NCBI GenBank assembly: GCA_029964075.1
Contig: CM057144.1
Coordinates: 3,061,281 to 3,125,280 of the forward strand
Direction of reading: 5' to 3'
Length of the DNA stretch: 64,000 bases
Origin: Patiria pectinifera
Taxonomy: Eukaryota; Echinodermata; Asteroidea; Valvatida; Asterinidae
Positions 23,373-35,408 of the stretch are shown in pieces. The notes beneath the pieces are model-generated. The model did no database searches. It was given only the letters and a program-made list of their open reading frames with translations, and had not been told where the DNA came from. The position numbers and the translations under genes were made by a program. Numbering within the stretch: the stretch's first letter is position 1; each line of letters begins with the position of its first letter.

Positions 23373-24593
23373 GGTAAGTTGACAACCTCATCTAAGCTAC
23401 AGCGTGGTATCCAAGTCAGTAATTATGAGCTTGCTATGTGTACAGCAAGTCCGATATTCCGCAATAAGCCGAGCTGCCTTTAGTGTAACACTAACTAATC
23501 AGAAGTACACATTAACTTTTTAAATTTAACAAAAAAAATCCTCAGAAAACATTTGATGGTTACCCCTGCACACGACTAGACTTCAACAGAACCTAATTTC
23601 AGAATGGTGGTTTCATGTGTACAGACGTGTCCCGCATCCTTTGTATGCAAACATGACAAACCCTGGACGAAACTCAACTCATGTTGGGAACTACGCATAA
23701 CATGCAGAAATAAACATGCAGCGCTGTCAAAAACATCAAACTTGTTTTCACTCCAAACACGACAAAGAGAGGACAAAAAAATGCAGACGGTCAGCTTGAT
23801 GCTTGCAGTGTCTGGCACCTGCCACATCACCTGCTCAGGGGAACTCCAGCACACAACTTGAACAATGCAAGCACCCGACGACAGTCCGCAAATAAAACAA
23901 GCGGCACGTTTTTCTTTTCAGGGAGAACCAACAGGCCCCGACGGAGCGAATGCAAGCCACTCACACCTTCAAACTTGTTGCTTGCGACGACGTTTCAACC
24001 ACGAGGATTTATAAACATTCAACGCCGCTTGGACGTGATACAATGCATTTTGCCTTCGGTCTGCAGAAGATACGGAAATAGCTTTGACAATAGGCACTGT
24101 ACAATGTCCACGCCTGATTGCTCGATTAATCCTTGTCAAACAAAACAGAATCACATGACTCGTCGAACCCTGTACCTGGCTCACTCAGGGATCACAACTT
24201 TTTTTGTTCACCCCAAAGACGGAGGCGTAACAATCCACAACGCTCCACAGGGCAAAGGACAAGATATTTCAAAATGACGTGGATTTTAATCTGTCTTTCA
24301 GACTGCTTTTGTTTTCGTTTCTTCAACTTTTCCAACTCATAAAATGCTTCAAAAACTCGCAGACGCGACATCATGTGATCACAGAAAGTACACAAACACA
24401 CAACGTTACCTAAACAATTATACAGACGGTAAAAAAATCTGTCCAACTAGTCCATTTGAAGTGAAGTCCCGAGTCGAAATGTACAGCAATTGTCTGTATG
24501 ATATCTGCACAGTAGGCCTACATCGTCTTTGGGAGCCTAGTATTTTCGATGAGTCTTTACACGTGAATTCAAAAAAATATTTCTCAGGGGTAC
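23373..24593. other. upstream region of the 22785-23372 gene; no gene recognised
   Basis: The sequence next to the start codon probably holds the promoter and 5' UTR of the minus-strand gene. Frames at 23858-24277 (+) and 23576-23854 (-) lack splice or domain support. Confidence 0.4.
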
Positions 24594-24830
24594 TATTAGC
24601 CACTTCGCGCCGGGATTATTTTGACTTTGACCGGACACAGGCATGGGATCGTTTTTCACCAACCTCGATGCCAGACGGGTTCAGGCCATCATCTGCGGGT
24701 AGCACACCCTGATATTTCCGGCCTCGCTCGCTGCGAGCGGGTCGCAGACAGATATTTCCGGCCTCGCTCGTTGCGTGTTTATCGGTCATCCATTCCGAAT
24801 ACCGCAAAATGCTACAAGTTCCAAGCAGAT
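24594..24830 (+). mobile_element. diverged copy of the 38303-38557 TTAA MITE
   Basis: The sequence from CACTTCGCGCCGGGATTATT through the doubled ATATTTCCGGCCTCGCTCG to TTCCGAATACCGCAAAA matches the MITE at 38303-38557. The TTAA ends are lost. Confidence 0.65.
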
Positions 24831-26293
24831 ATTCCATATGTTGTACATGTAATGAAAGTCTTAGAATCATGCAATCGGAAAATTCCTACTGGCTACAAAT
24901 CGGCAATCTCCGTCCAACATTGACTGAGTGGAGAACAATCTGAAAACATCTGCTAAATTTTTTGGAAAAAAAAAAACAAAAACAAAAAAAAGACGACAAT
25001 ATTGATTTCGCTTCAAAATCTTCCAAGTGTGTAGACTCGCATGACAGCTGACTAGTAACTGACATGTTCTTCCGAAGAGCACTTGAGGCTTTTTTGCTGA
25101 ATCATCATCACCAGACATGACAGACAAAGAGCATAGTGTGTTATGTAACCATCCAAACAAACTCATCACAAATACAATGTACCAACAGCCATCCATCATG
25201 TGACAGCTAGGCCTCTTGTTGACATCTTCACTTTCAAGGTCATCCTTCAGATCTAGTGTTTTCAATAGACCGACCCATTGCAACAGAAGATGCATGCATA
25301 CAGAGTACATGTGTACAATCTGAATGAAGTACTGAGATGTGTTTGTGTATTCACATGTAAGTTAAGGCCGGTTCATACCGGTACATGGCGCAAAAGCGTA
25401 CGCGAACAGAAATTTGTGACGTCAGGGCAAGTTTTCGCACTGCAAATTCGCAACAGTTGAACACACTTCAAGTCTGGCATTAGCAGCTCTGCGAAGTGTA
25501 CACGACTGTCGATTTTATTCTTGAAAACAGGACAGGACTGCAAAGTTGCGAAACATCAAATTGAAAATCCATGCCACAATTAAGTTCTCTTCACCTTGTT
25601 GAAAATAATCCAGAAAAAAACAAATTCAAACAGTACATGTATGTATTTTTCTGAGGGTTCTTTTTGACAAATCCAATAAGAAATTTGCGAAGATGTTTCT
25701 CACAAATTAGTGAGTAACATCTTCACAAATTTCTTAATGGATTTGACAAAAAGAACCCTCAGAAATATTCTGACAAACAATCCAGTGAACTTATTCAAAG
25801 AGTATAACGTATGTATTTGAACAATTCCACTCTGACTCTAATTTCTACCACCGCTAGAACTTTGTACCACTCTATAAACTGAACAAACTTTATGACACAC
25901 AAATGGAAAAGCTAGCACTGTCTAAAGTCGAGAGAATGAATATGCTGGAAATGCGTTTATCAACTTCACTGAGTTCAAAGTCTGACTGGAATTCTAAGAA
26001 GTTTACAAATGTAGACTGTCAACAGAAATTTTCATCCCAGAATTTACCATCAAACTTTTCAACTACTCACAGTCACATGATATGGTGTGAGATTTAATAG
26101 AAGCACGTGTGCATACCACAAAACTGCTCACCCCTAAAAATACAAGTCATCAACAGCCTAGGGCATTGGCACTATCCAAAATCTCCAGGGTTTTTGAACC
26201 AGGGTCCGACAGGGAGATTTCGCGAACCCCTTTTCACACCAGAGCAAGAATCCAATGGGCTCCGTTTACAAGGACCCCCTCACTGGGGGAGTC
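24831..26293. other. no gene recognised; contains a foldback
   Basis: Frames at 24867-25310 (-) and 25903-26097 (+) have protein-like composition but no splice sites or family. The only clear structure is the hairpin at 25645-25766. A TGACGTCA site lies near 25418. Confidence 0.35.
25645..25766. repeat. near-perfect foldback, about 55-bp arms
   Basis: The left arm TTTCTGAGGGTTCTTTTTGA (from about 25648) is mirrored by TCAAAAAGAACCC-type sequence ending CTCAGAAA at 25764. The loop is about 5 nt (AATTA) and there are a handful of mismatches. No flanking direct repeat was seen. Confidence 0.8.
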
Positions 26294-26545
26294 ATGGAGT
26301 GTCTTGGCCTAGCGGTTAAGAGCACCGGACTCACGCTCTGGTGTTTCAGAGGCAACAGTGGCGTGGGTTCGAGCCTGGGCCTGGACACTTGTGCCCTTAA
26401 ACAAGGCACTTAACCATTATTACTTCGTGCTTCGGATGGGACGTTAAGCCTGAGGTCCCGTGTGTTGTCTAAGGCCGAACGCACGTAAAAGAACCCAGTA
26501 ACACTTATCGCTAGTAAGAAAAGGGGTTTGCCCCGGTGTTTCTGG
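26294..26545 (+). mobile_element. tRNA-derived SINE, family 2
   Basis: The A box TGGCCTAGCGGTTAAGAG lies at about 26305 and the B box GGGTTCGAGCC at 26365-26375. A central domain contains TGCCCTTAAACAAGGCACTT and CTTCGGATGGGACGTTAAGC. That central motif is a widely shared SINE core type in animals. It is a SINE, not a tRNA gene. Confidence 0.8.
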
Positions 26546-28125
26546 CCTCCTGTTATACTCCCTTCTGGAAGTCCTTAGGAGAAGAACCAAATACCCAGTA
26601 CTGGCAAGAAAGGGAGAATTGGGGGAGAGGCATTCGAACGCATTGCCGGCGATGCCCGATGCTCAAATGAAGGCGCTACATGTATGGCTTTGTGCTCATT
26701 TAGAATAAAATCAGTATGCTGCATACATCGCATCAGTATGCACAGGCACTGTTCACGGGGCTCTTGAAAGTCACAGTGTTTACACAAATGTGTATCTGAC
26801 TGTTTCTTAGGCCCCCCCAAAAAAGGGTTCTGCTTCTGATTACATGGCATTTGAAAATAGGGTAGGTAGGGAATTTTTGTTTTTCAATCTTTTTGTGTAC
26901 GATCATATGGAGGTGTCTGCACGTATTGGTACTCAGGGGTAGTAATTGATGATTTTCAAGGTTTTTCCCTCATTCCCCCCCCAAAAAAAAATAGGGTAGG
27001 GGCTGTCAAAATAGGGTAGGTAGAGTAACCGGAAGCTGAACTATTATTTTTTTTGGCCTAACTAGTCTACATAGGACTGTCTGCAGTGACTGGACTGATC
27101 AAACAAAAGGAGGATTCAATTTTTACAAAAACACTGAACAGGCTTACCAAACTCTGCTTCTAAAATTTCAATAGATTTACAGTACATGTATGTAAATATG
27201 GTCAAAATACCTACTTGCTATACAGACTGTTCATGAGTTTTAGTGAGGTTTTATGTTGTTTGTGCTTGTGCAGTGAAGCCTGTCAATCCACTGTTTACCA
27301 TCAAGGCTGGTTTGTCAATTTACAGGTACATGTAAATGAGGCTACAGCCAAATGGTGGTCTATCAATGGAGGAATTATTCCTCCATCACACCCCAAGGTC
27401 ATTATTATGCATGCAACTGGAAAGTCACACAAAGAGGAAATTCAAATCTTTCCTAGACTTTGTATACATGTACAGTGTTTTTTCTATTTTTAATGGCAAA
27501 CATGGGAAGTTAAAAAAGAGGAAATAAGCTGATCTGAGGAAAAGTTGCATGACTGTATTAACAATGGGCTTTGTCCTTGATGATGTGAAATGGCCCGGCT
27601 TTGATGGAGAATAATTGGGGATGCTTCACTAATATGCCCTGGCCTAGGTGAGGACACAATGTCCCAATTGGCCCTTACATGTAAACTGGGATTATTGTTG
27701 AGTATCCCTACATGACTTGTAACCCCCTATAAGTCCTGTAGAGTGATTTTATTTTGGAACCTTCCTCTTCCTTGCAAATTCCAACACCATATGGTATAAA
27801 ATTGTACACATAAACAGTTGGACTGAATTACTTGTAAATCTCGCAAGCATTTCAAAATTTAACAAGTAATAATTCAATGACAAAACTTTTTTTCGATTGA
27901 TGTCTCATTCAACATGTTCAAAGTGGATAACTTTTGTATTGCTAGAAAAAAATAGCAATTTGGAAAACTATGAAGCCATTTTTCTGAATGAAACTCTGAA
28001 ATAGCATTGGGAACAGTAACTGTACATCCACAACAAACTTTTTTTTAAATGACAAGCTAAATATTTAGTAAATAAATATTAACACTTGAAAAAGATACAC
28101 AAGAACGTATTTGTTGGCCACTCAC
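26546..28125. other. no gene recognised; downstream part of the 28126-29653 gene may lie here
   Basis: Repeated AAATAGGGTAGGTAG words occur at 26860-27020. A small plus-strand frame at 27270-27330 lies between acceptor-like and donor-like sites, but nothing supports it. The remaining exons of the minus-strand gene starting at 29653 would be expected in this stretch. Confidence 0.3.
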
Positions 28126-29653
28126 CGTGCTCACAGGCATTGCACTGTACAGTGACAATGTACCATATTTTCATGTCCAAGCTCTTTTCAACATGGTTGA
28201 CCTGTTTTGTACCAATTCGTGGGTTGTTTGGACATGTAATATGGAAGCTCTCTGCTTGCATTTCATCTGCTCCTAGGTACCGTGTGTACGTGTCATTTTT
28301 CAAAACAAACTGCCAAGTGGTACATGTATAGGCGTACATGTCACTTCAGTAAAAACTTCATACACTGTACTTGTACATGGTATATATTTTTTTTTTAAAT
28401 CCCCAAAGGTCAACACTCATAACAGCCATATTTTTAAGGGGTGGGAAGGGGTTGACTTCCTAACCCCCGTAAGTGTTCATTTGGGGTAAAGTATCGGTAC
28501 CACATAGTAACTACCGGTAATACAAATATTATAGTACCCAAATAACCAGAAAATACCATGAGTGCTGGGCCCACTCATATGCCACAAATCCGCATTTTTT
28601 TGTCTAATCACAAAAAAGAGGGAGGGGGATAATTCAATAGCCCATCCTCCCCTGGTCAAGAGTGGGGGAATACCCCCATCCCCCCCTCCCCAGAATTTAC
28701 GCCCCTGAATTTATGAATAGACTTTATTCACGAGTCGGCCATATTAAATTGAAAGCGAGATCAAGTATTCATTTTTGGAACTTGTGAGTAGAAATTAAAG
28801 CAATAATTTTACAAAAAATAATTACAAATTAACCAGTGTGCTCTGATGAATACCTTTAAAATCTGTGACATTTAACATAGAATGTTCTAAAATTTAAGCC
28901 CCATTCAGGACATTTGAAAAATAAAAAAATCGAAATTGAGGCTCGGAACGCACTCCTCTGATCATAAAATATCCAGACGCCACTCCTTTGGCCGTGTACA
29001 AAGTCTAGATGGAGAGTCGAGTGCATTTTTAAAGTATTTTCAAACAAAATTAGCAATGTTGCAACCTGACGCCACTTCAGCGGTTGTGTACAAAGTCTAT
29101 GGAGAGTCAAGAAAATTTTCTAAGTAAGCCTATTTCCGAACATTAATTGCAAATATTTCTCAGTCCCGGATCATCGTCATTTTTGCAATGACTGACCTTC
29201 ATTGATGAAGAAAAAAGTGCATCAGGTTGCAACATTCCTTCCAAATCATGCAAATGGTTTCCCTGTGAGTGTGACGTGACGTGAATAAAGGTTTATTTCC
29301 AATTTTGTTAAAACTTGAAATTTTTCACGATTCCCCGTAAGACTACAGGAATAAATCCGCACATTCAGCACATAAGTACCTTTAACTCTTCATTATCAGC
29401 TACTGAAGCCAAGGCGTTACCCCGATCGGATTATGCAATGATACATATTATGATATAAATCATGTAATCATGTTACACATTCAGTCATGTCAGTTATCAT
29501 GTCAGGAAATGCATTCATTCACTTCAGTTCACCATTTCTGTTTTTCTCCAGTAAATTTTTAGACTACAATTTTAACAAAAATCGAATACTGTCACAAGTT
29601 AAATCATATATATAATAAACAACAAATAAAACACTGGCTTACTTACCAGACAT
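28126..29653 (-). CDS. two-exon start of an unrecognised minus-strand gene
   Basis: Exon 1 is ATGTCTG with a consensus donor, ATGTCTG|GTAAGT (29647-29653), ending in phase 1. Exon 2 (28126-28272) follows an acceptor GGTACCTAG, begins in the matching phase, and ends in a strong donor, CACG|GTGAGT, phase 1. The joined frame gives MSGADEMQAESF..., then ITCPNNPRIG, and near its end WYIVTVQCNACEH with a C-X2-C pair. The agreement of phase between the two exons and the two strong donors is the main evidence. The acceptor has a weak pyrimidine tract, and I do not recognise the family. The gene starts head to head with DYNLT2B, about 490 bp apart. Later exons were not found. Confidence 0.4.
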
Positions 29654-30142
29654 TTGAGCTTCTCCTTTTAGATTTCATCCAAAATTTCAAGGTTTTTTTA
29701 CTCGTGTCTGTAGAACCAAAACGACCAATCCTCCTTTTTCTCAATTTTGTGTATAATTATACGAGCGCCCTCTACTGTTGGGATTCTTTCATTTACGACG
29801 ACTATTTTATGTCGAGGTTTAATCAAAGGCACCAAATTAAAACGTGAAATAGTCTTCTGTGAAATAGGAATTAAATAATATTTTATTTTAATCAGGACTT
29901 GTTTATGTAAAATACAATTATATTAGAAAAAAATATTGTAATCTGATTTTTGAAATGGCAAAGATGAAGTTCTCATAGTTTTCATTGCAAGTTTACAGCG
30001 AAAATCTGGGAAAATCTGTGTTGTCAAGTGCGGCCGCCATGTTGTTTATGGATATTGCAATGCAGACGACAGAAAGTTTCTGATGTCAATTTTATTCGAG
30101 TAATGATTGATTTTTGAATAGTTTGAGACGTAACCAGGCGAG
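29654..30142. promoter_or_regulatory. likely shared promoter between the minus-strand gene and DYNLT2B
   Basis: There are 489 bp between the two opposed start codons. The DYNLT2B side has GCGGCCGCCATGTTG at about 30030-30045, which resembles a YY1-type site often found near transcription starts. No TATA box is placed well for either gene. Bidirectional use is inference from geometry. Confidence 0.4.
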
Positions 30143-33100
30143 ATGGCCGACGTTGCTGAAAAGGGTACAAGTGAAGAAAAGCCTGAGGAGCCTGTACCAG
30201 AAAATACCTACACAATAAGGCCGAATTTTATGCACAAGTAAGCATGCCTACCATTTTGTACCAACAAACATGACAAAAGTGTCTCATCAATCATGCTGTT
30301 GTGCCCATTCTTGAAAATCACGCAATCTTAAGAATGCGCGCCCATTCTTAAGAATGAGCGCGCATTCTTAAGAATGAGCACGCGTTCTTAAGAATGAGCG
30401 CTCATTCTTAAGATTGTGTGGGAATATCGCGTGCACAATTCATGAATTTTGCACAATCTTAACAAACATTGCACGACATAATTATGTTAAATGAAATGAA
30501 TAGCGGTTAAAAGGATTATAAAGAGGAAAGAAAATGTTCTATGCTTCTGTACTCGTATAACTACGATAATTTGAATCAAATTAAACCTGTTATTATTGCT
30601 TTTTTGTCTGCCCACTAGGGCCTATGTGAAGTTTTTAATAACGGAGGACTGGGAACTAGTCTGGGAAGTGCTTTGTTTAGGCTAGACAAGTTACAAGTCC
30701 CTGTATATATCATATGCATGCCACAAAAAAAAAACGATGTCCAGAAGCTGCCAAAAATTGCTCTTTTGACTAGATAGAATCCAGCTGACCAGCTCTGCGG
30801 CGTAATGGTGGGGGTGTGAACAATAAATTGGTGGCAATTTAAATGGGAAATAGGCAGCATTAGCACAGGCTATGGGATGTCACAGTATTCATTCTCATTC
30901 TTCACATTCTTCATTCTTACTCCCCCGCTCCCCCGCTTTTATTATCCCAAAAATCAGAATTCTTTCCAATACACTATTATTAGGTCTCTTATTTTTTCCC
31001 GGTCCCCCCCCTCCAATACGCGTATACTTTTCATATCCACTCTACTTTTCAGCGCCTTGCCTTGCAACAGTATAATTATTAAGAATCAGTGAACGAGGAT
31101 GCAGCTAGACTTGCCAAGCGCAGCAGGTGCTCGATATCGACAAGACCGTTATCTTGCCGCGCATTCTTAAGAATGTGCGCTCAATCTGGAAGAGTTATTT
31201 TTTGCGAAGATTGCGCAAGGATCCAGTTGCACAATCATAAGAACGTGCATGCACATTCTTAAGAATGCGTGATTTTCAAGAATGGGCACAACATCGCTCA
31301 TGATCACTCCTCATAATATTTCTCCAACTCAAAGTCATTGACAACTGAACGGCTTTGGCTGCCCCAGGCCATGGCATGCGTTGATATTGAGGCTCGTACT
31401 TTTTTTCAAATAAAGTTTCTACATTTGTTTTTATGTGGTTATTTCTTCAAAGTTTTACGTAGTAATAATTCATTAACATTGTTTTTAGTCAAATTAGTGT
31501 GTCAATCAGTTGGAGAGCCCCTCAACAGAAACAAATTTGTGTAGGTGTTTTGTCTAAAATGTTCATGTGTATAGGGCCTATTGTATTTCTGAGTATTGAA
31601 TGTTATTGTTTGTTGTAACAAATGTATCCCAAATAATGAAATAAATGTAATGAAATAAACTGAAAGTCATGAGAAACATTTTAATTTAATTTCTTTTTAA
31701 TTTCGATTCTGTCACATTCTGCAAAGGCAAAGCGAAGAAAAATTTAGGGCCTATCATCATGTTTATTTGCAAAATGTCCTCCAGTAGAGCCACGAATCGG
31801 GAAAAAAAGATGAAATAGGGCCTGTATTCTATGCAATTAGGCTAAATATAGAATTCCATTGAAAACAAGTTTGTACTTTTGGGAGAATGAATTTTTTTTA
31901 AATGAGTGGCATTGCTGTATTGAACTGGTGTCACCGTGCCTATGAGTCCAACGCCTTATCCATTGAGCCAAACCTTGGCTCGAGTTGCAAGGATACGCCT
32001 TCTCATTCATACTACGATATGCTATCATTATTTTTCAAATTGTGTAATTGTTTTGTCCTTATTTGATTTTTTTTGGTCATTTATTGATAATGAAATTCTG
32101 TGTTTATTCCACCAGATTCCGGCCAGTGAGTGCCAAGGAAGTGATTCACATTGTCCTGAATGAGATGCTTGTCGACAAGCAATATGACGCAGAGGAAACC
32201 ACGGCGTGGTGTAAAGAAATCAGTAGCGAAATAAAGGATAAACTGAAAGGTAAACTATATATTTTGTCTGTCAAATGTCGATGGGATTCATTTGCAAAGC
32301 TGTTAAATAATAATTTCGATCTCAAAGCGCTTTGCAATTATTACCCCGTTAATCAGGCCATGGGACCATGCGGCAGCCGATATCAGCACTCAATCAGTCC
32401 TCGACCCTCACAGGTACCCATTCATAATCCTGGGTGGAGAGAGGCAATTGTAGTTAAGTGTCTTGCCCAAGGGCACAAACACCATGTTCCTGGTATGGTT
32501 CGAACCCACGCACTTTCGTACACGAGTCAAACACCGTACCCACTGGACCATGGCGTTCTAATGACTATGCGCGCAAATCTGCTTTGTTTAGAAATTCAAG
32601 AAGGCTAAGTAAAAAACTAAACCACTTTCCCGACAATTCCCGTCCCCGCCCGCTTCAATTTTTTCTGCCTGCCCTCGATTTTTCATTTTTTAGTCATAAT
32701 TTGCAAGAGGGGATATTTTTTACCCGGCACGATTTGTGACATATGGGTACCCCCCCCATGTCCCTGTACGCACCCTAGACTATTGCTACCTAGCATCCCC
32801 CCCCCCCAGATATCTCAAAAGAAACTACAATTTTGTTGAAAACAAATTAAAAAACAATATATTGACAATATATTTGGAAAATATATTGCACATGTAGTGC
32901 CTATGAATTTTGTTTAATAAAAGGAGGCGGTTGGGAAAAATGAAGCGGTTGGGGACAAGAAACTGCTAATTTTTTTTAAAATTGGCATTATTTCTTTCCA
33001 TCAAAATTGTAGTTAGGTATTCAAGTTCAAAATCTGGCAGAAAGGGTGACGGCTCCTTCGGACACAAAAGTATCAGCAAAAGGGTCGAGAAAATGGAAGA

Positions 33101-34991
33101 ATCCGTCGCTATCTTGGAAAATCCTTCATCTTGAAGAAAAAACAAAAAAAGCCGCCTCCTCTCTTTTAAAAAAAGCCTGGCTGAGAAATTATTTTTTTGA
33201 CTTTGCCTGAAGTGTGGAACTTTTGAAATGTTGTAACTGAATCATCAGTTTTATATCCATCAGTAATTGTTTATTTTCCGTTGCACCTATAGCTCTTGGC
33301 TTGGACAGATATAAGTACATAGTGCAAGTGGTGATCGGTGAACAGAGGGGCGAAGGGGTCAAGTAAGTCCGCGTTTCTTTTATCCGATTCTTCAGTGAAG
33401 TACTAACCCTGTGTCTTAAATGTAGAGTAGATCATTTGCAGCTATCCACAAAGAAACTAACATTGACAAAATCATTTTTGAAAAGCACACTTGGTTTAAA
33501 TATGGTAATGGGACTAAACTCTGTGTAAAATTATTCTTTCTGGCATGCTGTCATTTTACAGAAAACAATGAAAGAAGGCCATTTTAATTCCAAAGATGCG
33601 TCAAGTGACGCATTTTTGGAAATTTTTCGTTAGTAGTTGGTATGTAATTCGGCAAATCTGTGAATGAGTGCGCGCAAGCGTTGACAGGACACACATGCAC
33701 GCACGATTGCCATTTTTTGTCAGTTAAGTGCGTTGACATCACTTGGCTGCAATTGGCTGAATGAGAACGTGTCACGGATGCTGAGTTCAGACGCAATTCA
33801 AAACGTGACTCAGCAACTTCTGATTTAGAAACCGAGATCCTAGAATTTTTTTTGTTATTTTGGATTTTTGGGAGGAGAATGTGTTTGTCAATTTACAGTT
33901 TAGCCGCGACGTCCCGCCACAGTTCAAGACATTTCATGAAGAATTTTTCTTTAATTTGCAGGATGGGCTGTCGGTGTTTCTGGGATTCAGATACGGACAA
34001 CTACGCGCAGGATATCTTCATGAATGTAAGTTGTTATATAACAGTGCTCCGTTATGAAGGGACACTGGGTATAGTTGGGACAGTCCCAACTATAGAGGGC
34101 GCTCACTGACCACGTGACCCGACCAACATTCGGGGACCGGAAAGTCAGCGTTGCCATTATAGTAGGCAAAGATTGTGCTGCGCGCAGTAGGTAGTAGGCA
34201 AGCCTTCAAAGCTGTGATGGATGGCAAAAACTGTGAGAAAAGTGCGGAGCCAACACCCGGTGCTAGTTGGGCACAATTATGACAACCATGGCACAGGTAG
34301 TGACCATTATGCCAGTGGACCGATCCAGTAAGCACTGCCCCATGGTATTCTGACCAATCACAGCCGTGATTTATGTCCGACATGCGTGCACAAAAGTCCG
34401 ACATGCGTGCACGCGCGTATGATGCGCGCGGCAGAAAAATGCAGTGTGCCATTGGAGAGGAGGGCGTGTTAATTTGCCCACGTGCGCAGTGGGAGGGGCT
34501 TACTGGATCGGTCCATTGATGAAGAGAATTTGCGATTGTTTACATGAAAAAAAAAAACCTGTCTGATTCTCAATGCACGATGTGGTTGCTAACAAAACGC
34601 TTGCCTACTGCATGGTGGCCGTACGTTGTACATTTTTCAAAAGTCATTCCATCAAATTTCATTATGTTCTACAAACACCCACACAAATTCAAAACGCCTG
34701 TGCCCAGGGTGGCTTCAAAGTATCTCCGCGCAGGGGAACGAGGAGTTAGTGCTCTTGTAATTTAACATAGCTCTATGGATATAACACAACTGAGAGAGAA
34801 GGTTCTTATTTGTACACAGGAGGCCATACAGGGATGTGTTATTTTACAAAATTTCAGGTTGAAAAATGCACAATTCAAGGAAAGTTGGCAGATTTTCTTT
34901 ATATTTTTTTCTTTTTTTTAAACTCGTCTCTTCTCATCCGCAGGATACGCTGTTCTGTGTAGCTGCTGCCTTTGGGGTATTTCACTACTAG
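30143..34991 (+). CDS. DYNLT2B: Tctex1-type dynein light chain 2B
   Basis: Five exons: 30143-30237, 32116-32249, 33293-33362, 33962-34025 and 34944-34991, all with GT-AG introns in compatible phases (2, 1, 2, 0), giving 136 aa; human DYNLT2B (TCTEX1D2) is about 142. The product joins the intraflagellar-transport dynein-2 complex and acts in cilia. Matching blocks are PENTYTIRPNFMHKFRP at the start, DKLKALGLDRYKYIVQVVIG, then EQRGEGVKMGCRCFWDSDTD, NYAQDIFMN and a C-terminus DTLFCVAAAFGVFHY. These are the conserved Tctex1 fold segments (beta strands and the CFWD...TDNY block). The N-terminal 20 residues are acidic and variable, as in other members. Start chosen at ATG 30143, the only in-frame Met before the conserved region. 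Introns hold a TIR element, two SINE pieces and a MITE. Confidence 0.95.
30298..31292. mobile_element. 1-kb TIR element with internal TTCTTAAGAA palindromes
   Basis: The left end GTTGTGCCCATTCTTGAAAA and about 20 more bases are matched in reverse complement at the right end (to 31292), 39 of 40 positions. Behind each end lie clustered palindromes ATTCTTAAGAAT separated by GCGC-rich spacers: five near 30325-30412, two or three near 31160-31265. It has no transposase frame. It lies in intron 1 of DYNLT2B. Confidence 0.8.
31915..31992 (-). mobile_element. tRNA-derived SINE head fragment
   Basis: In reverse it reads TTTGGCTCAATGGATAAGGCG (A box region) and ends with ACACCAGTTCAATAC, a degenerate B box. 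It lacks the base pairing of a working tRNA. Located in intron 1 of DYNLT2B. Confidence 0.6.
32330..32570 (-). mobile_element. tRNA-derived SINE, family 3
   Basis: In reverse it has a tRNA-like head with B box GGGTTCGAACC (plus strand about 32498-32509), then TGCCCTTGGGCAAGACACTT, CACCCAGGATTATGAATGGG and a 3' end GCAAAGCGCTTTGAG. The order head, core, tail is typical of animal SINEs. It lies directly after exon 2 of DYNLT2B, within intron 2. Confidence 0.75.
33010..33180 (+). repeat. dispersed repeat shared with 61520-61690
   Basis: ATCTGGCAGAAAGGGT, ACACAAAAGTATCAGCAAAA and GTCGAGAAAATGGAAGAA recur at about 61530-61605 with small changes. No ends identified. Confidence 0.6.
33421..33850 (+). 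mobile_element. AGTCCATCATTTG-family MITE, copy 3
   Basis: It begins TAGATCATTTGCAGCTATCC and is cut off after the GAGATCCTAGAA block, so the right third is missing. Located in intron 3 of DYNLT2B. Confidence 0.7.
34560..34779 (+). mobile_element. right part of the ATAGAGCTAT TIR family
   Basis: The end GAGTTAGTGCTCTTGTAATT followed by TAACATAGCTCTAT matches the right end of the complete element at 45985-46455, as does GGTGGCTTCAAAG. The left end is not recognisable. Located in intron 4 of DYNLT2B. Confidence 0.6.
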
Positions 34992-35402
34992 ACGAAGAGG
35001 TCAGGAAGTCATCAGTTTAACTCACGAGGAGGAACGCTTGTGTGTTCGCAAACATCCCCTACTCTCAGCCTGAGATGGCCTTGCGACCAACGCACAACCT
35101 CCACTCAGTAATAACTCGGAGAGAAGATGGACTAAGATGCAGTTTTTTAAAACTGCTTCACGTCCTTTATACATCAGACTGTTCTTAATCTTGTAAAATG
35201 ACGCTAACGTGTTTATAACTTTGTGTCGCAAACGAGGGGCAGTCTCCATCTTTATTGAGATGGAGGTATCTTCTTTACTTAAATTCCCTAGTGGCATTGG
35301 AACAAAACATGCTGTCCGTTTTGCTTTTTACATGTAGTTAGTTCGGCATTGTGGTGGTAAAAAACATCAATTTTTCACAAGTTCCTCATTCAAACATTGC
35401 CA

Positions 35403-35408
35403 AATAAA
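35403..35408 (+). terminator. poly(A) signal AATAAA of DYNLT2B
   Basis: This AATAAA lies 412 bp after the DYNLT2B stop codon, so the 3' UTR would be about 430 bp. Confidence 0.5.

Noticed and set aside
24867..25310. 147-codon minus-strand frame
   Set aside because: Includes a low-complexity F/V run over an A-run and has no recognisable domain or acceptor.
25903..26097. 64-codon plus-strand frame with coiled-coil look
   Set aside because: No acceptor, no promoter, no related sequence seen in the window.
29360..29405. Minus-strand GNALASVADNEELK frame ending at a GT
   Set aside because: A stop codon precedes it without an intervening acceptor, so it cannot be joined to the 29653 start in frame.
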